Below, piece after piece: positions 1-8,701 of a stretch of DNA of 64,000 nucleotides; positions within the stretch are counted from its first letter, which is position 1; each line of letters begins with the position of its first letter. Both the position numbers and the translations under genes were made by a program. The stretch comes from Calothrix sp. NIES-4105. GTDB lineage: Bacteria > Cyanobacteriota > Cyanobacteriia > Cyanobacteriales > Nostocaceae. The notes beneath the pieces were generated by a model. The model was given only the letters and a program-made list of their open reading frames with translations, did not search any database and was not told the origin of the DNA. Where the stretch lies: the NCBI RefSeq assembly GCF_002368415.1, contig NZ_AP018290.1:9787717-9851716 (forward strand), given 5' to 3'.

Positions 1-160
1 TAGCTGACCATATGCCCAAGTTGGTTGTCCTCAAGCTAGGGTTTATTTAATTCCGGAACGTTTTGTTTGTTAACTATGCTTATGTCTCACCTGCAAAAAA
101 CCTTAAAATAACCTATCCGTAAAATCCGTTGCCAAGATTGCAACCTACCAAAACTAAAAA

Positions 161-183
161 TTTGTGAACCAATGGTTCACAAA
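161..183. repeat. Perfect 11-bp inverted repeat
   Basis: The sequence TTTGTGAACCA, one base, then TGGTTCACAAA forms a perfect palindrome in a gene-free stretch. It could be a hairpin or an operator. No T-run follows, so I do not call it a terminator. Confidence 0.5.
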
Positions 184-217
184 CTCTAGTGCTTCATGTC
201 AAAAGTTTTGGCAGGTA

Positions 218-242
218 GTAGGGTGGGCACTGCCCACCTTAC
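218..242. repeat. Dispersed palindrome GTAGGGTGGGCA-family, copy 1
   Basis: A 25-bp palindrome with arms GTARGGTGGGCA / TGCCCACCNTAC. Further copies lie at 20772-20796, 38154-38178, 47236-47258 and 60946-60970, always between genes. It is a dispersed cyanobacterial hairpin repeat. The arms are nearly perfect, so it folds from either strand and may act as a transcription end or an RNA stability element. Confidence 0.75.
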
Positions 243-298
243 GAGAGACACCAACCTAACAAAATTAATGACATGGACTACTAGTACTTTATGTTATA

Positions 299-441
299 AG
301 TTTTGGGTGGTAGTGAAATTGGCAACGGATGATAAACGCATGTAGCGGATAGGTTATTTTAAACAATTCGGCTTTGTTTATAACAAATAAATCATCCGTT
401 ACATCCGTTGTATCCGTTGCTAACCCACCCACCAAAACTTT
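299..441. repeat. MITE-like inverted repeat built on CAACGGAT units, copy 1
   Basis: The left arm (ggcaacggat at 321) and right arm (atcatccgttacatccgttg, ending at 420) face each other across an AT-rich centre. An outer pair aagttttgggtgg / ccacccaccaaaactt extends the symmetry. Related elements are at 1527-1640 and 52271-52426, with half elements near 104-136 and 12984-13010. No transposase is present, so this is a non-autonomous palindromic repeat. The remainder of bases 1-484 holds no gene I can support. Confidence 0.65.
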
Positions 442-484
442 TGACATAGACTACTAGCACGTTATCTAAAAATCAAGTTGACTA

Positions 485-1432
485 TTAATTTTCAACCGAC
501 GTAAAAAGGCGCCTACGATATTCTTTTCTTAAAGCAAACTGGTTATATCCAGCGCGCCCAAAAGCTGCTACCATTGGTATATTATTTACATCAGCGTCAG
601 AACGAATACGGGTTGCACCATCGGATAAAAGAGTTTGAGTTGCTTGAGCTAACAATTCTTTTGCATAGCCATATCCTCGTTGTTCTGGAACTACACCAAG
701 GTATCCAATTATTGCTCCACCATCGTTTTCTGCTGGCATGACTAAACCAACTAAAGCCTTATCTAAAGTATAAGCTAATTGCCACCAAGTTGATTTATAT
801 TTAAGTGCTTTCATCCTTTTAAAGTATTCATCTGCGTATTCAAAGGCGCCCATTTCTTCCATTTCCTGCTTTATTGTTCTATCTAAAGAGCCAGAGGATA
901 CGCACTCTATTGCATCAATAAAAGTATCTTCGCCTACATCATCTAGCGTGCGGAACAATAACCGCTTAGATGGCATAATTTCTTGTGTTGTTGCTTGCAA
1001 CTCAAATCGACATGTTTCTCTGATAAGCGAAAATCCAAACTGTTCTAATAATTCAATGCTCGCTACAGAGTTGAAAGGTGTAGATATTGGGTAAGGTATA
1101 TCAAGCGTATGCTGAATAATAGTATTTGCTGGAAGATTCAGCATCTCTAAGCTGCGAACTAGCAATTCGGCGCCAACTTCAAGATAATTTGCACTTAAAG
1201 AAATTTCTAAAAAATCAATTTCCAGAAAGTTATTTAGAGAGGGTAACTTCCAATATACGATACGTCCAATAATTTCTCCTGCTTCTTCTGCAACAAAACA
1301 GAGTTCTGGACGAATATATCCCTCATTCCACATTTGAGTTAAATAAGCTAAAAATCTTTCGTTTGTCTGTGGCTTGTCGCTAAAAGCAGCAAAGACGTTA
1401 AGTTCTTCCGAGCAAATGGGGCGAATAAACAT
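485..1432 (-). CDS. GNAT-family N-acetyltransferase with two GNAT domains
   Basis: A 315-residue protein that transfers an acetyl group from acetyl-CoA to an amine; the substrate is unknown. The C-terminal half (about 165-310) has the acetyl-CoA loop, VPEQRGYGYAKELL, followed by the typical NIPMVAAFGRAGY segment. The N-terminal half is a degenerate GNAT-like fold, so the protein is a tandem GNAT in which probably only the second domain is active. The ATG at 1432 is the first methionine. It stands alone, flanked on both sides by CAACGGAT-type inverted repeats. Family is certain, substrate is not. Confidence 0.85.
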   Translation of the reverse strand: MFIRPICSEELNVFAAFSDKPQTNERFLAYLTQMWNEGYIRPELCFVAEEAGEIIGRIVYWKLPSLNNFLEIDFLEISLSANYLEVGAELLVRSLEMLNLPANTIIQHTLDIPYPISTPFNSVASIELLEQFGFSLIRETCRFELQATTQEIMPSKRLLFRTLDDVGEDTFIDAIECVSSGSLDRTIKQEMEEMGAFEYADEYFKRMKALKYKSTWWQLAYTLDKALVGLVMPAENDGGAIIGYLGVVPEQRGYGYAKELLAQATQTLLSDGATRIRSDADVNNIPMVAAFGRAGYNQFALRKEYRRRLFTSVEN

Positions 1433-1526
1433 AATGATAATCCTGTGATTGTAAGATTGTGTGGTTCATAGCGTCTTGTTTTTTGGTTATCATAATGTCT
1501 CACCCCCTAAGCCTGAATAATTACTC

Positions 1527-1640
1527 GCAACGGATTGAACAGATGTAACGGATAGTTGACTCGTTTTCGAGGTGCCTTTTAAAAATAAATCGCTGTTTGT
1601 AACTAATAAATCATCCGTTACATCCGTGACATCCGCTGCC
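1527..1640. repeat. MITE-like CAACGGAT inverted repeat, copy 2
   Basis: The left arm gcaacggattgaacagatgt and right arm tcatccgttacatccgtgac flank an AT-rich loop between the acetyltransferase and the reductase gene. It belongs to the same family as 299-441 and the oriC copy at 52271-52426. Confidence 0.65.
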
Positions 1641-1711
1641 AATTTTGCCACTTCTCATCATTAATGATATAACTACTAATGCGTTAAGTGTATTTTGGTA
1701 AGAAAAATATT

Positions 1712-2392
1712 TCAAGATAATGCCGAAGCTTGTCTCCCACCTAAACGCTGTTGTTCGGCTTTAGGTAACACATTAACCGAAATTGTCGCATAAGAACCCT
1801 GTTTTTGACCTATCATTATCATCCTAATAAAATCCCCCAACCCTTCTACTAACCGCGCGTTACGCAAAACTCCAGAATCTACTGGTGCAAATCCGATTAC
1901 AGTAGCAAGCTGCATTACTGTATTTCTAGCTTGCTCATCATCTCCAGCTACAAATACCGAAACTTGATAATCCTTGAGTGGTGCAGGCGCCAATTCAAAT
2001 AATTCTTGTGCCATTGTATTAAATGCTTTAACTACACGCGCGTTTGGTACATCCGAAGCAAGCTTTTCTGCCAAAGATTCTACTATCGCAGGATATGCAA
2101 ATCCTTCTGGAATGTCCTGATTATTACAATCAATAATGATTTTACCGTTCAGTACTTCTTTGTCGGATAGCAACTCTGATGGAGTAATTCCGCGCGCTGT
2201 CCACAACATCACATCCGCAAATGCTGCCGCTTCATCATTTGTACCTCCTTGTGTTCCTAGTCCTGCTTGTTCAGCAACCGCTTTACCTTTTTCAATATCG
2301 TGCGAGCCAAAAAACACTTGATGTCCTTGCTCTGCCCAAAGAATACCAAGTGAGCGACCCATGTTTCCACTACCGATAATTCCTATTTTCAT
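1712..2392 (-). CDS. NADPH-dependent F420-reductase-like oxidoreductase
   Basis: A 226-residue Rossmann-fold protein. It starts with a dinucleotide-binding motif (IGIIGSGNMGRSLG) and continues with the NADP-type loop GSHD. The middle carries VVKAFNTMAQE, typical of the F420-reductase/NADP oxidoreductase coenzyme-F420 family (NPDR-like). Such proteins in bacteria without F420 are predicted NAD(P)H oxidoreductases of unknown substrate. It is divergent from a TetR regulator, and two identical operator palindromes lie between them, so expression is probably repressed by that regulator and induced by a small molecule. Start at ATG 2392. Confidence 0.85.
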   Translation of the reverse strand: MKIGIIGSGNMGRSLGILWAEQGHQVFFGSHDIEKGKAVAEQAGLGTQGGTNDEAAAFADVMLWTARGITPSELLSDKEVLNGKIIIDCNNQDIPEGFAYPAIVESLAEKLASDVPNARVVKAFNTMAQELFELAPAPLKDYQVSVFVAGDDEQARNTVMQLATVIGFAPVDSGVLRNARLVEGLGDFIRMIMIGQKQGSYATISVNVLPKAEQQRLGGRQASALS

Positions 2393-2412
2393 GGCTTTGT
2401 TCCTTATTAAAT

Positions 2413-2464
2413 ACAGACAGGTCTGTCTTATTATCTCTAATTGAAATCTTACAGACAGGTCTGT
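2413..2464. promoter_or_regulatory. Double TetR-type operator
   Basis: Two identical copies of ACAGACAGGTCTGT at 2413-2426 and 2451-2464. Each is a 6-bp inverted repeat (ACAGAC/GTCTGT) around a 2-bp centre. They are 38 bp apart centre to centre in the gap between the divergent reductase and TetR genes. Placement, symmetry and duplication suggest autoregulation plus control of the reductase. The sequence shows the palindromes; binding is inferred. Confidence 0.8.
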
Positions 2465-2500
2465 ATCATGTCAATAGGGTTATGAAAAGCGGAGTAGTTA

Positions 2501-3103
2501 ATGCCAAAAACAGGCGCCAAAAAATTAGAGGATGGAACAAAACCCTCACTACGCGAGCATATTCTCAATATTGCGGATGAGTTGTTTTACACTGAAGGGA
2601 TTAGAGCGACAGGGGTAGATACGATTATTGCGAAGTCAGGAGTAGCTAAATCAACACTATATAGATACTTTCCATCAAAAGACGATTTAGTGGTTGCATA
2701 CCTAGAACAGCGTAACCAGCGTTTTTGGGATTTATTGGAAGCTGAAATTGCCAAGTATCCATTACACTCAGTAGAAAAGTTATTGGGGGTATTTAAATGG
2801 TTGGATGAGCTACTGGCAAAACCAGAATGTTTAGGATGTCCGTTTATTATTACAACCGCAGAATATGGAGAGTTAGATTATCCGGGACACCAAATAGCTG
2901 TAAAACATAAAGAAGCAGTGCTAGCACGTTTGACTCAACTAGCAGAAGCGAATGTAAATAATCCACGTCAGCTTGCAGCAGTATTATTATTACTAATAGA
3001 CGGCGCCTTCGTACAACGGCGCCTGTTTGGTAAAGTTCTAGAAGTATCTTTAGCAGAAGTTGCCCAAGAGTTGATAAGTAAACATGATATAAATTCCCTT
3101 TGA
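2501..3103 (+). CDS. TetR/AcrR-family transcriptional regulator
   Basis: A 200-residue repressor. Residues about 15-62 form the TetR DNA-binding domain, with the recognition helix region SGVAKSTLYRYFPSKDDLV. The C-terminal half is an all-helical ligand-binding domain with LGCPFIITTAEY. The start at 2501 is supported by GGAG six bases upstream. It is divergent from the F420-reductase-like gene and shares the operator region at 2413-2464, which is why I infer that it controls that gene and itself. The inducer is unknown. Confidence 0.9.
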   Translation: MPKTGAKKLEDGTKPSLREHILNIADELFYTEGIRATGVDTIIAKSGVAKSTLYRYFPSKDDLVVAYLEQRNQRFWDLLEAEIAKYPLHSVEKLLGVFKWLDELLAKPECLGCPFIITTAEYGELDYPGHQIAVKHKEAVLARLTQLAEANVNNPRQLAAVLLLLIDGAFVQRRLFGKVLEVSLAEVAQELISKHDINSL

Positions 3104-3120
3104 TATGTCGTATCGATATT

Positions 3121-3822
3121 TTATGTACAGCTACAATTATTTCTGAGATGCCACATAATAGGGGCAGAAAGACTGCTCCAAACAGGAGTATTGACATTAG
3201 CTATTCTTAAAGCTTCTGCTGTCCAGTTATTACAATTTCTGAGAATTGAATAATTACCAATGGCGCCATAAAATCCACCATAAGCGTTATAACCATTGGC
3301 AAGTCTAATCACACGACCTGTATTATCGAGTTGAAAGGTTTTTTGAATAAATTTTACTAGTCTTAGGTAATTATCATAACTAATGCGTACACACTTTATA
3401 TCAACATATTTTTTATCAGGTAAATTATTAAAACCTCTAACGTGCATTACCGAAGTATTATTTGGGTAAAACAAAGCTTTGATAACGGTATGAATTTGAA
3501 TATCCGCTATAGTTGGGGTGTTAATATAAAAGTCATGTTCTCCCCAACCAAAGCTAAGATACTGATATTGTTGGTTTGTATCGGTGCCAATTTGCTCTAA
3601 TGGAATAAAATCATCCCAGTTAAACTTTGAGGTTTTTACAGGGAGAACAAAATCACTATGCAAACCACCATTAATCACATAAATATTTACATCACAAGGA
3701 CTGCTTAAATCATAGAACCACTTGGTCGGAGTTAAGGCGCCAAGTAAAGTTATCATCACAGCAGATAAAATCGCAACTAACAACCAATTACACTTTTTCT
3801 GAATTTTTTGCTTGAAGTTCAT
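3121..3822 (-). CDS. DUF2459 / TIGR02117 family membrane-anchored protein
   Basis: A 233-residue protein with one N-terminal transmembrane helix (about 12-30), then an extracytoplasmic domain with the signature NGGLHSDFVLPV, FGWGEHDFYINTP and HVRGFNNLP. These match the DUF2459 family, sometimes listed as urease-region associated. No urease genes are visible here, so that label says little. The conserved His-Ser-Asp and Trp-Gly-Glu residues suggest an enzymatic or ligand-binding domain, but the function is unknown. It converges with the TetR gene with only 17 bases between stop codons. Confidence 0.75.
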   Translation of the reverse strand: MNFKQKIQKKCNWLLVAILSAVMITLLGALTPTKWFYDLSSPCDVNIYVINGGLHSDFVLPVKTSKFNWDDFIPLEQIGTDTNQQYQYLSFGWGEHDFYINTPTIADIQIHTVIKALFYPNNTSVMHVRGFNNLPDKKYVDIKCVRISYDNYLRLVKFIQKTFQLDNTGRVIRLANGYNAYGGFYGAIGNYSILRNCNNWTAEALRIANVNTPVWSSLSAPIMWHLRNNCSCT

Positions 3823-4149
3823 GAAATATAGTAGGTAGGCTATGCCTCACATATGATGGCTTTGGTGGGTGGCTGAAGCCACCTTACAAATTCCTATATT
3901 ATCCACTTGGCTTTGTCAATAGAAATTGACTTATGTAAAGCTAACATTACATTGAGCATTATATTGTTCATCTTGTGGAACAGGCATCCCTGCCTGTTCT
4001 ATATTTAGAGCATTCAGGGCGGGCAAGAGCTTGCGCTTGAGCGGAGCGAAGCGATGCCCACTCCACAAGATTGTCAAATTTAAGTAAAATAAAGTTGACA
4101 AAAAGTAAAACTATATTTACCATACTAATACAACCGTAGAAAGTAGTAG
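3823..4149. other. Intergenic region with dispersed hairpin repeats
   Basis: No gene. It holds a repeat beginning CTTGTGGAACAGGCATCCC near 3972, with a GAACAGGC/GCCTGTTC hairpin and closing arm TGCCCACTCCACAAG. A related copy is at 31875-31951. The last 60 bases are AT-rich and presumably carry the promoter of the downstream fusion gene. Confidence 0.5.
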
Positions 4150-5334
4150 ATGAAAAATCGTTTACGGATACTGAGAGTCGAGCGTAACTGGTCGCAAGCG
4201 GAGTTAGCGAAAAGTTTGGGAGTTAGTCGCCAAACTGTGAACGCATTGGAAATGGGTAAATATGACCCCAGTCTACCGCTTGCTTTCAAAGTTGCTCGAT
4301 TGTTTAACACATCAATTGAATCTGTTTTCTTTTCCCAACCATTGGAAACTCAAGAGAGGAAAGTCATGTTTGAGCGATTTACTCAAAAAGCAGTTCAGTC
4401 AATTATGCTTGCTCAGGAAGAATCACGGCGCCTGGGTCACAATTTTGTAGGGACAGAGCAAATTCTATTAGGACTGATTGCTGAAAATACGGCTTACGCG
4501 GCTCAAGTTCTTAAAGATGCAGGTGTTGAATTGGAGAGTGTGCGCGCGGAAGTAGAGAAACTAATTGGACGTGGTGATAATGTTTTTGATTTGGAGATAC
4601 CCTTTACTCCTAAAGGTCGGCTCGTATTGGAGTATGCTTCGGAAGAGTCTCGTAGATTTAGTCAAGATTTCATTGGGACAGAGCATTTATTGTTAGGTTT
4701 GCTTAGAATTACAGATGGTGTAGCAGTAAAAGCACTGTTCAATTTAGGATTTAATCTTCAAGACATAGTACAAAGAGTAGTTCAGAAAATAGGGATACAA
4801 CCAACGCAACCAGTAAGTACTGCTAGTAATCAAAGCGCAAGTAGTTCGAGTTTAAATGTTGAAGATGAATCAATACAATCTCCGCCAGACTTTACGTCAG
4901 GTGAAGTTAGCACCCGTTTTTGCGCTCATTTATTTTCTTGGGTTGAACCGCGCAAGCTTGGATATGTTCTTAGCTCGCGCGTTGGTTATCAGTTACCTAA
5001 CGGGGAGATTTTGCAACCCCATTGTTCGTTTATTTCACGCGAACGATTAAAACGCACACCTCGTACTTATCCAGAAATGGCGCCGGAACTTGTAATGGAA
5101 GTAAAATCAGCTTTCGACCGTTTACTGCCGTTACAGAAAAAAATGCAGGCTTTCCTACAATTACAATGGGGAATTAAATTTGGAATACTCATTGACCCAG
5201 ACCAACGTAATGTATCTATATATAAGCTTGGCGCCGCAGTTACTGTATTAGAAGATGGTGATACATTGACCCTTCCAGAATTATTACCAGATTGGTCGCT
5301 TAATGTATCTAGCTTATGGGCTACAAACGCATAA
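4150..5334 (+). CDS. XRE helix-turn-helix + tandem Clp-N + Uma2-like fusion protein
   Basis: A 394-residue three-part protein. Residues 1-62 are an XRE/Cro helix-turn-helix (WSQAELAKSLGVSRQTVNAL). Residues 74-140 and 151-215 are two Clp-N repeats, each with a form of GTEQILLGL, as in the N-terminal adaptor/substrate domain of ClpC. A Ser/Gln-rich linker follows. Residues about 247-394 resemble Uma2/DUF820, a PD-(D/E)XK nuclease fold very common in cyanobacteria. The expected Asp of the PD motif appears to be His291 (LQPHCSFIS); Glu317 is kept in ELVMEVKS. It may therefore be a catalytically weakened, DNA-bound protein that recruits Clp protease partners. Domain identities are strong, joint function is inference. 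Confidence 0.8.
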   Translation: MKNRLRILRVERNWSQAELAKSLGVSRQTVNALEMGKYDPSLPLAFKVARLFNTSIESVFFSQPLETQERKVMFERFTQKAVQSIMLAQEESRRLGHNFVGTEQILLGLIAENTAYAAQVLKDAGVELESVRAEVEKLIGRGDNVFDLEIPFTPKGRLVLEYASEESRRFSQDFIGTEHLLLGLLRITDGVAVKALFNLGFNLQDIVQRVVQKIGIQPTQPVSTASNQSASSSSLNVEDESIQSPPDFTSGEVSTRFCAHLFSWVEPRKLGYVLSSRVGYQLPNGEILQPHCSFISRERLKRTPRTYPEMAPELVMEVKSAFDRLLPLQKKMQAFLQLQWGIKFGILIDPDQRNVSIYKLGAAVTVLEDGDTLTLPELLPDWSLNVSSLWATNA

Positions 5335-5507
5335 AGACTTACCACGGTTGTAGCAATTACTCCCTTCACGCTCAAAAAATACCGAATGAACGAACCGCTG
5401 CATGACGCTGCATTACGCTAAGGAAGAAAAATTTATAGGTAATCTTCTAGCAGGAAGGGAGTAAGAATCTATAATCTATAATATAAAGCGACTACACAGA
5501 CCGTTGC
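5331..5507. repeat. Left boundary repeat (partner at 9805-9877)
   Basis: Bases 5331-5358 (ataaagacttaccacggttg then tagcaatt) match 9805-9832 with one mismatch. Bases 5468-5507 (ctataatctataatataaag and following) match 9840-9877 with a few changes. In the second copy the material between the two blocks is deleted. The direct repeats bracket a 4.5-kb stretch without any GGCGCC site. Confidence 0.6.
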
Positions 5508-5961
5508 TGCACTTTTTTGTACAACCTATTGGCAATAGCAGACATCTACCTTAAATTCAGCTAGGCTACTGAAAATAAATTAGGTAGTAAAATTCCATTT
5601 TCTTTTTTTGCTTACCTTTAATGAAGAATCTGCCGAAGTTTAGTAGCTAGATAAATCAAAAATTATTTAAGCTATAACAAAAGGTAATCATCAGCTTCAG
5701 AGTAAGTTATGACTCTATCGCTTTACTGCTATTAATTTAATAGTATACAGTAAATTCACGAACAAAAAACAAGAATTTTACGAAAGTCAACACCAAGAAT
5801 CATTGCTAATTGGTACGGAATTTGAAGCTATATGTATTGAGGTTACAGCAGTCACCCAGATAACGGGTTTTGAAAGTATGTCGTCCCAAGCTTGCAGTGG
5901 AATTATTATCGAACAATCGCACCATCATGCTGAAAATGTTCGGTTGAGGTAACCAAGGTTT
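5508..5961. other. Gene-free, apparently decayed stretch
   Basis: About 450 bases of AT-rich sequence with no supported gene. It leads directly into the ParB-like remnant and may hold degraded upstream parts of that gene, but I could not place any with confidence. Confidence 0.4.
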
Positions 5962-6356
5962 TTGCTTATGCTCATAATAAACATATTACAATGTAAAATT
6001 ATAACCTGTGAGGACAAAAGCCACGCTCGTTTAGCTGAGATTGATGAAAATTTAATTTGTAATGAATTAAGTCCCCTCGAACGTTCCCAACTTTGCCGAG
6101 AGCGAGACAAAATCCTGGAACGAATGGGATTGCGTGCTCAATCTGGCGACAACCAGTATACAAAAAAGGGGCTGAATTATTTTCATCCCCTCCTAAAACG
6201 ACAGAGAAAATAGTTCAAGAGATCGTCTCTACATTTTGTTCCAGGTTTATATCTAAAGTCTAAAGAAAAGTTAAAACTTTTATCTTCAGATTCGTTTGGT
6301 GATAGAAATAATATAGATAATTTTTATGAGCTTCTCGCAGCAATTAGAAATTAATA
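5962..6356 (+). pseudogene. ParB-like nuclease remnant, frameshifted
   Basis: One frame reads CEDKSHARLAEIDENLICNE then LSPLERSQLCRERDKILERM, which fits the central part of phage/plasmid-type ParB proteins. That frame stops at 6213. In another frame the sequence from about 6168 reads GAELFSSPPKTTEKIVQEI, the expected continuation of that family. A third frame from 6236 to 6356 encodes FVPGLYLKSKEKLKLLSSDS and ends NFYELLAAIRN, which I do not recognise. The N-terminal ParB catalytic part is absent. It is a decayed fragment, probably from a plasmid or phage. Confidence 0.6.
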
Positions 6357-6646
6357 CAATTGATAACTTTACTTAATGGTAAAGTTAAGATGTTCGCCTA
6401 AATAAGAGATTTGTATTTTAGCTATAAGATTAATTTGACTGCAAATTTAATCTTAATAGTTAAAAATTTGATTCAGAAAATTTCTTAAGAATACTAAGTA
6501 ATCAAATGGATTAATACATAAAATCCGTTTGATTTATTCTCGGAAAATTTTGACGAGGAGAGTGTATATTCCCATTTCTCGTCTGGCGATAGGAGAAGTT
6601 ATTCACCGGATTTGGCAATCATTTTTTCCTAGATGGGTTTTAAACA
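6357..6646. other. Upstream region of bicA
   Basis: 290 AT-rich bases without a gene. A GAGGAGAGTG segment at about 6554 and the stretch after it probably form the leader of bicA. I see no clear NtcA or LysR-type site. Confidence 0.35.
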
Positions 6647-8314
6647 ATGCGTGTATTTAACAGAATTCATTTTAGAAACTTACGCGGTGACATATTTGGC
6701 GGTATCACCAATGCGATTGTTTCTTTACCAATCGCTCTGGCGTTTGGAGTTGCTTCAGGTTTAGGAGCTGTATCGGGTCTTTATGGCTCTATCTGCGTCG
6801 GTTTTTTTGCATCTTTATTTGGGGGTACACCTACACAAATTTCCGAACCCACCGGTCCAACAACTGTATTTATGACAGCAATTATTGCTGCTACGGTAGC
6901 GAATAATCCGGAGAATGGGATAGCAATGGCATTTACAGTCGTCATGCTATCGGGGGTTTTTCAAATCCTTTTTGGTCTCCTGCGCTTGGGTAAATACATT
7001 ATCATGATGCCCTATAGCGTTATTTCCGGTTTTATGTCTGGAATTGGTGTGATTCTGATTATTTTGCAAATTCCTCCATTTTTGGGTCATGAAGCTCCCA
7101 AAGGTGGTTTGATAGGAACATTGCAAAACTTACCCCAACTTTTGGCAAAACTGAATCCGGTGGAAGTCGGATTAGCTGTTTTAACGATGGCTGTTATTTT
7201 GTTAATGCCCTACAGGCTCAAGCGCTATTTTCCACCGCAATTGGCAGCATTGATTATAGGTACAGTTGTTTCCTTCACCTTGCTGCACAATTTTGACCTC
7301 AGACGGATTGGCGATATTCCATCGGGATTACCATCTTTATACATGCCTACTTTTACTCCCAGCCAAACAGTACAAATGTTGATTGATGGAGCAATGCTGG
7401 GGATGTTGGGTTCGATAGACGCTTTGCTTACTTCTGTCATTGCTGACAGTATAACGCGCACCGAAACTTATGAAGACCAAGAGTTAATTGGTCAGGGTGT
7501 TGGAAATTTAGTTGCTGGTTTGTGCGGTGGAATTCCTGGTTCTGGTGCGACGATGGGAACGGTGATTAACGTTCAGGTTGGCGCGAGAACTGCTCTTGCT
7601 GGTTTGGTTCGAGCCGCGCTCATGTTGAGTATCGTTTTATGGTTTGCCGACTTAGCGGAAAATATTCCGATGGCTGTCTTAGCGGGGATTGCTCTTTCGG
7701 TGGGTTTGGAAATGCTCGATTGGAATTTCTTAAAGCGAGCCCATAAGGTTTCTTGGAAATCTTGCTTAATTATGTATGCGGTGCTGCTGATGACGGTTTT
7801 TCTTGACCTGATGGTTGCTGCAGGAGTGGGAATGTTTATCGCTAACTTGCTAACTATCGAACAATTGAGTAACGTACAGGCACAGCAAATTAAAGCTATC
7901 CGCGATGCTGATGATTCTATTCCTTTGAATTTGGAGGAGAAGGAGTTGCTCAATTTAGCACAGGGAAGAGTTTCTTTGTTCTATTTGGGCGGACCGATGA
8001 GCTTTGGGGTGGCGAAAGCGATTGCTAAAGAACATTTAAGTGTCAAGCATTGTGATACTTTAGTTATAGACTTGAGCGATGTTCCTTATTTGGATGAAAC
8101 CGCCGCGATCGCAATTGAAACTGCCATTAAAGATTCTCAAGAGAAGGGGTCTCAAGTGTTTATTGTTGCAGCAACTGGCAGAGTTAAGCATCTCTTGGAA
8201 AATATTGGCATACTTAATTTAGTACCGCGCAGCAATTTGTTTATAGAACGAGTTGATGCCCTCAAACAAGCTGTTATTGTCGATGGCTCTCTTATTGGTT
8301 TGCAAACAGGCTAA
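6647..8314 (+). CDS. bicA: BicA-type SulP sodium-dependent bicarbonate transporter
   Basis: A 555-residue inner-membrane transporter, close to the usual BicA length. The start MRVFNRIHFRNLRGDIFGGI and the FGGTPTQISEPTGP motif match the low-affinity, high-flux BicA branch of the SulP family. That branch brings bicarbonate into the cell for the CO2-concentrating mechanism. About a dozen hydrophobic segments lead to a C-terminal STAS domain (about 430-545) with VIDLSDVPYLDETAAIAIE. The transport core SIDALLTSVIADS is present. The gene contains the window's only GCGATCGC (8105-8112) and no GGCGCC. Alternative call: sulfate permease, less likely. Confidence 0.85.
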   Translation: MRVFNRIHFRNLRGDIFGGITNAIVSLPIALAFGVASGLGAVSGLYGSICVGFFASLFGGTPTQISEPTGPTTVFMTAIIAATVANNPENGIAMAFTVVMLSGVFQILFGLLRLGKYIIMMPYSVISGFMSGIGVILIILQIPPFLGHEAPKGGLIGTLQNLPQLLAKLNPVEVGLAVLTMAVILLMPYRLKRYFPPQLAALIIGTVVSFTLLHNFDLRRIGDIPSGLPSLYMPTFTPSQTVQMLIDGAMLGMLGSIDALLTSVIADSITRTETYEDQELIGQGVGNLVAGLCGGIPGSGATMGTVINVQVGARTALAGLVRAALMLSIVLWFADLAENIPMAVLAGIALSVGLEMLDWNFLKRAHKVSWKSCLIMYAVLLMTVFLDLMVAAGVGMFIANLLTIEQLSNVQAQQIKAIRDADDSIPLNLEEKELLNLAQGRVSLFYLGGPMSFGVAKAIAKEHLSVKHCDTLVIDLSDVPYLDETAAIAIETAIKDSQEKGSQVFIVAATGRVKHLLENIGILNLVPRSNLFIERVDALKQAVIVDGSLIGLQTG

Positions 8315-8701
8315 GACAGATGCTGTTGAGCCACTGCTCCCCACAAGTTTAGTTTAGTTATATCTTATCTGTTTCTCCTTCCTTTCCCTTCTGCCCTCTG
8401 CCATCTGCCCTCTGCCTTTTTTCGTGCCATTCCCCTTAATAAGGGGGGCTGTTTCATTCTTAGAAGGAAATTAAATTCAGTTCAAATTTGGTACATAATT
8501 ACTGACAACTCCCGTCTCTTCCTTTGTGACCTTTGTGACCTTTGTGGTTCTTATTTAATAAACCACGAAGAACACAAAGAACACAAAGAGTAATAGCCAT
8601 TTTTCTTTTTAGAATGAATCAGCCCTGTATTAAGGGGGGCCAGGGGGGATCGATTTCTAGAAAATGTCTTAACCGAGCAGTATTGACACCTGACCTTCTT
8701 G
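8315..8701. repeat. Intergenic repeats: CTGCCCTCTGCC tandem and ACAAAG inverted repeat
   Basis: No gene. It contains a tandem of TCTGCCCTCTGCCATCTGCC at about 8389-8418, a STRR-type short repeat common in cyanobacteria. An inverted repeat with arms CCTTTGTGACCTTTGTGG and CCACGAAGAACACAAAG follows at 8521-8590, then a GGGGGG-rich repeat ending at 8650. A relative of the ACAAAG repeat lies at 55537-55604. Confidence 0.6.
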
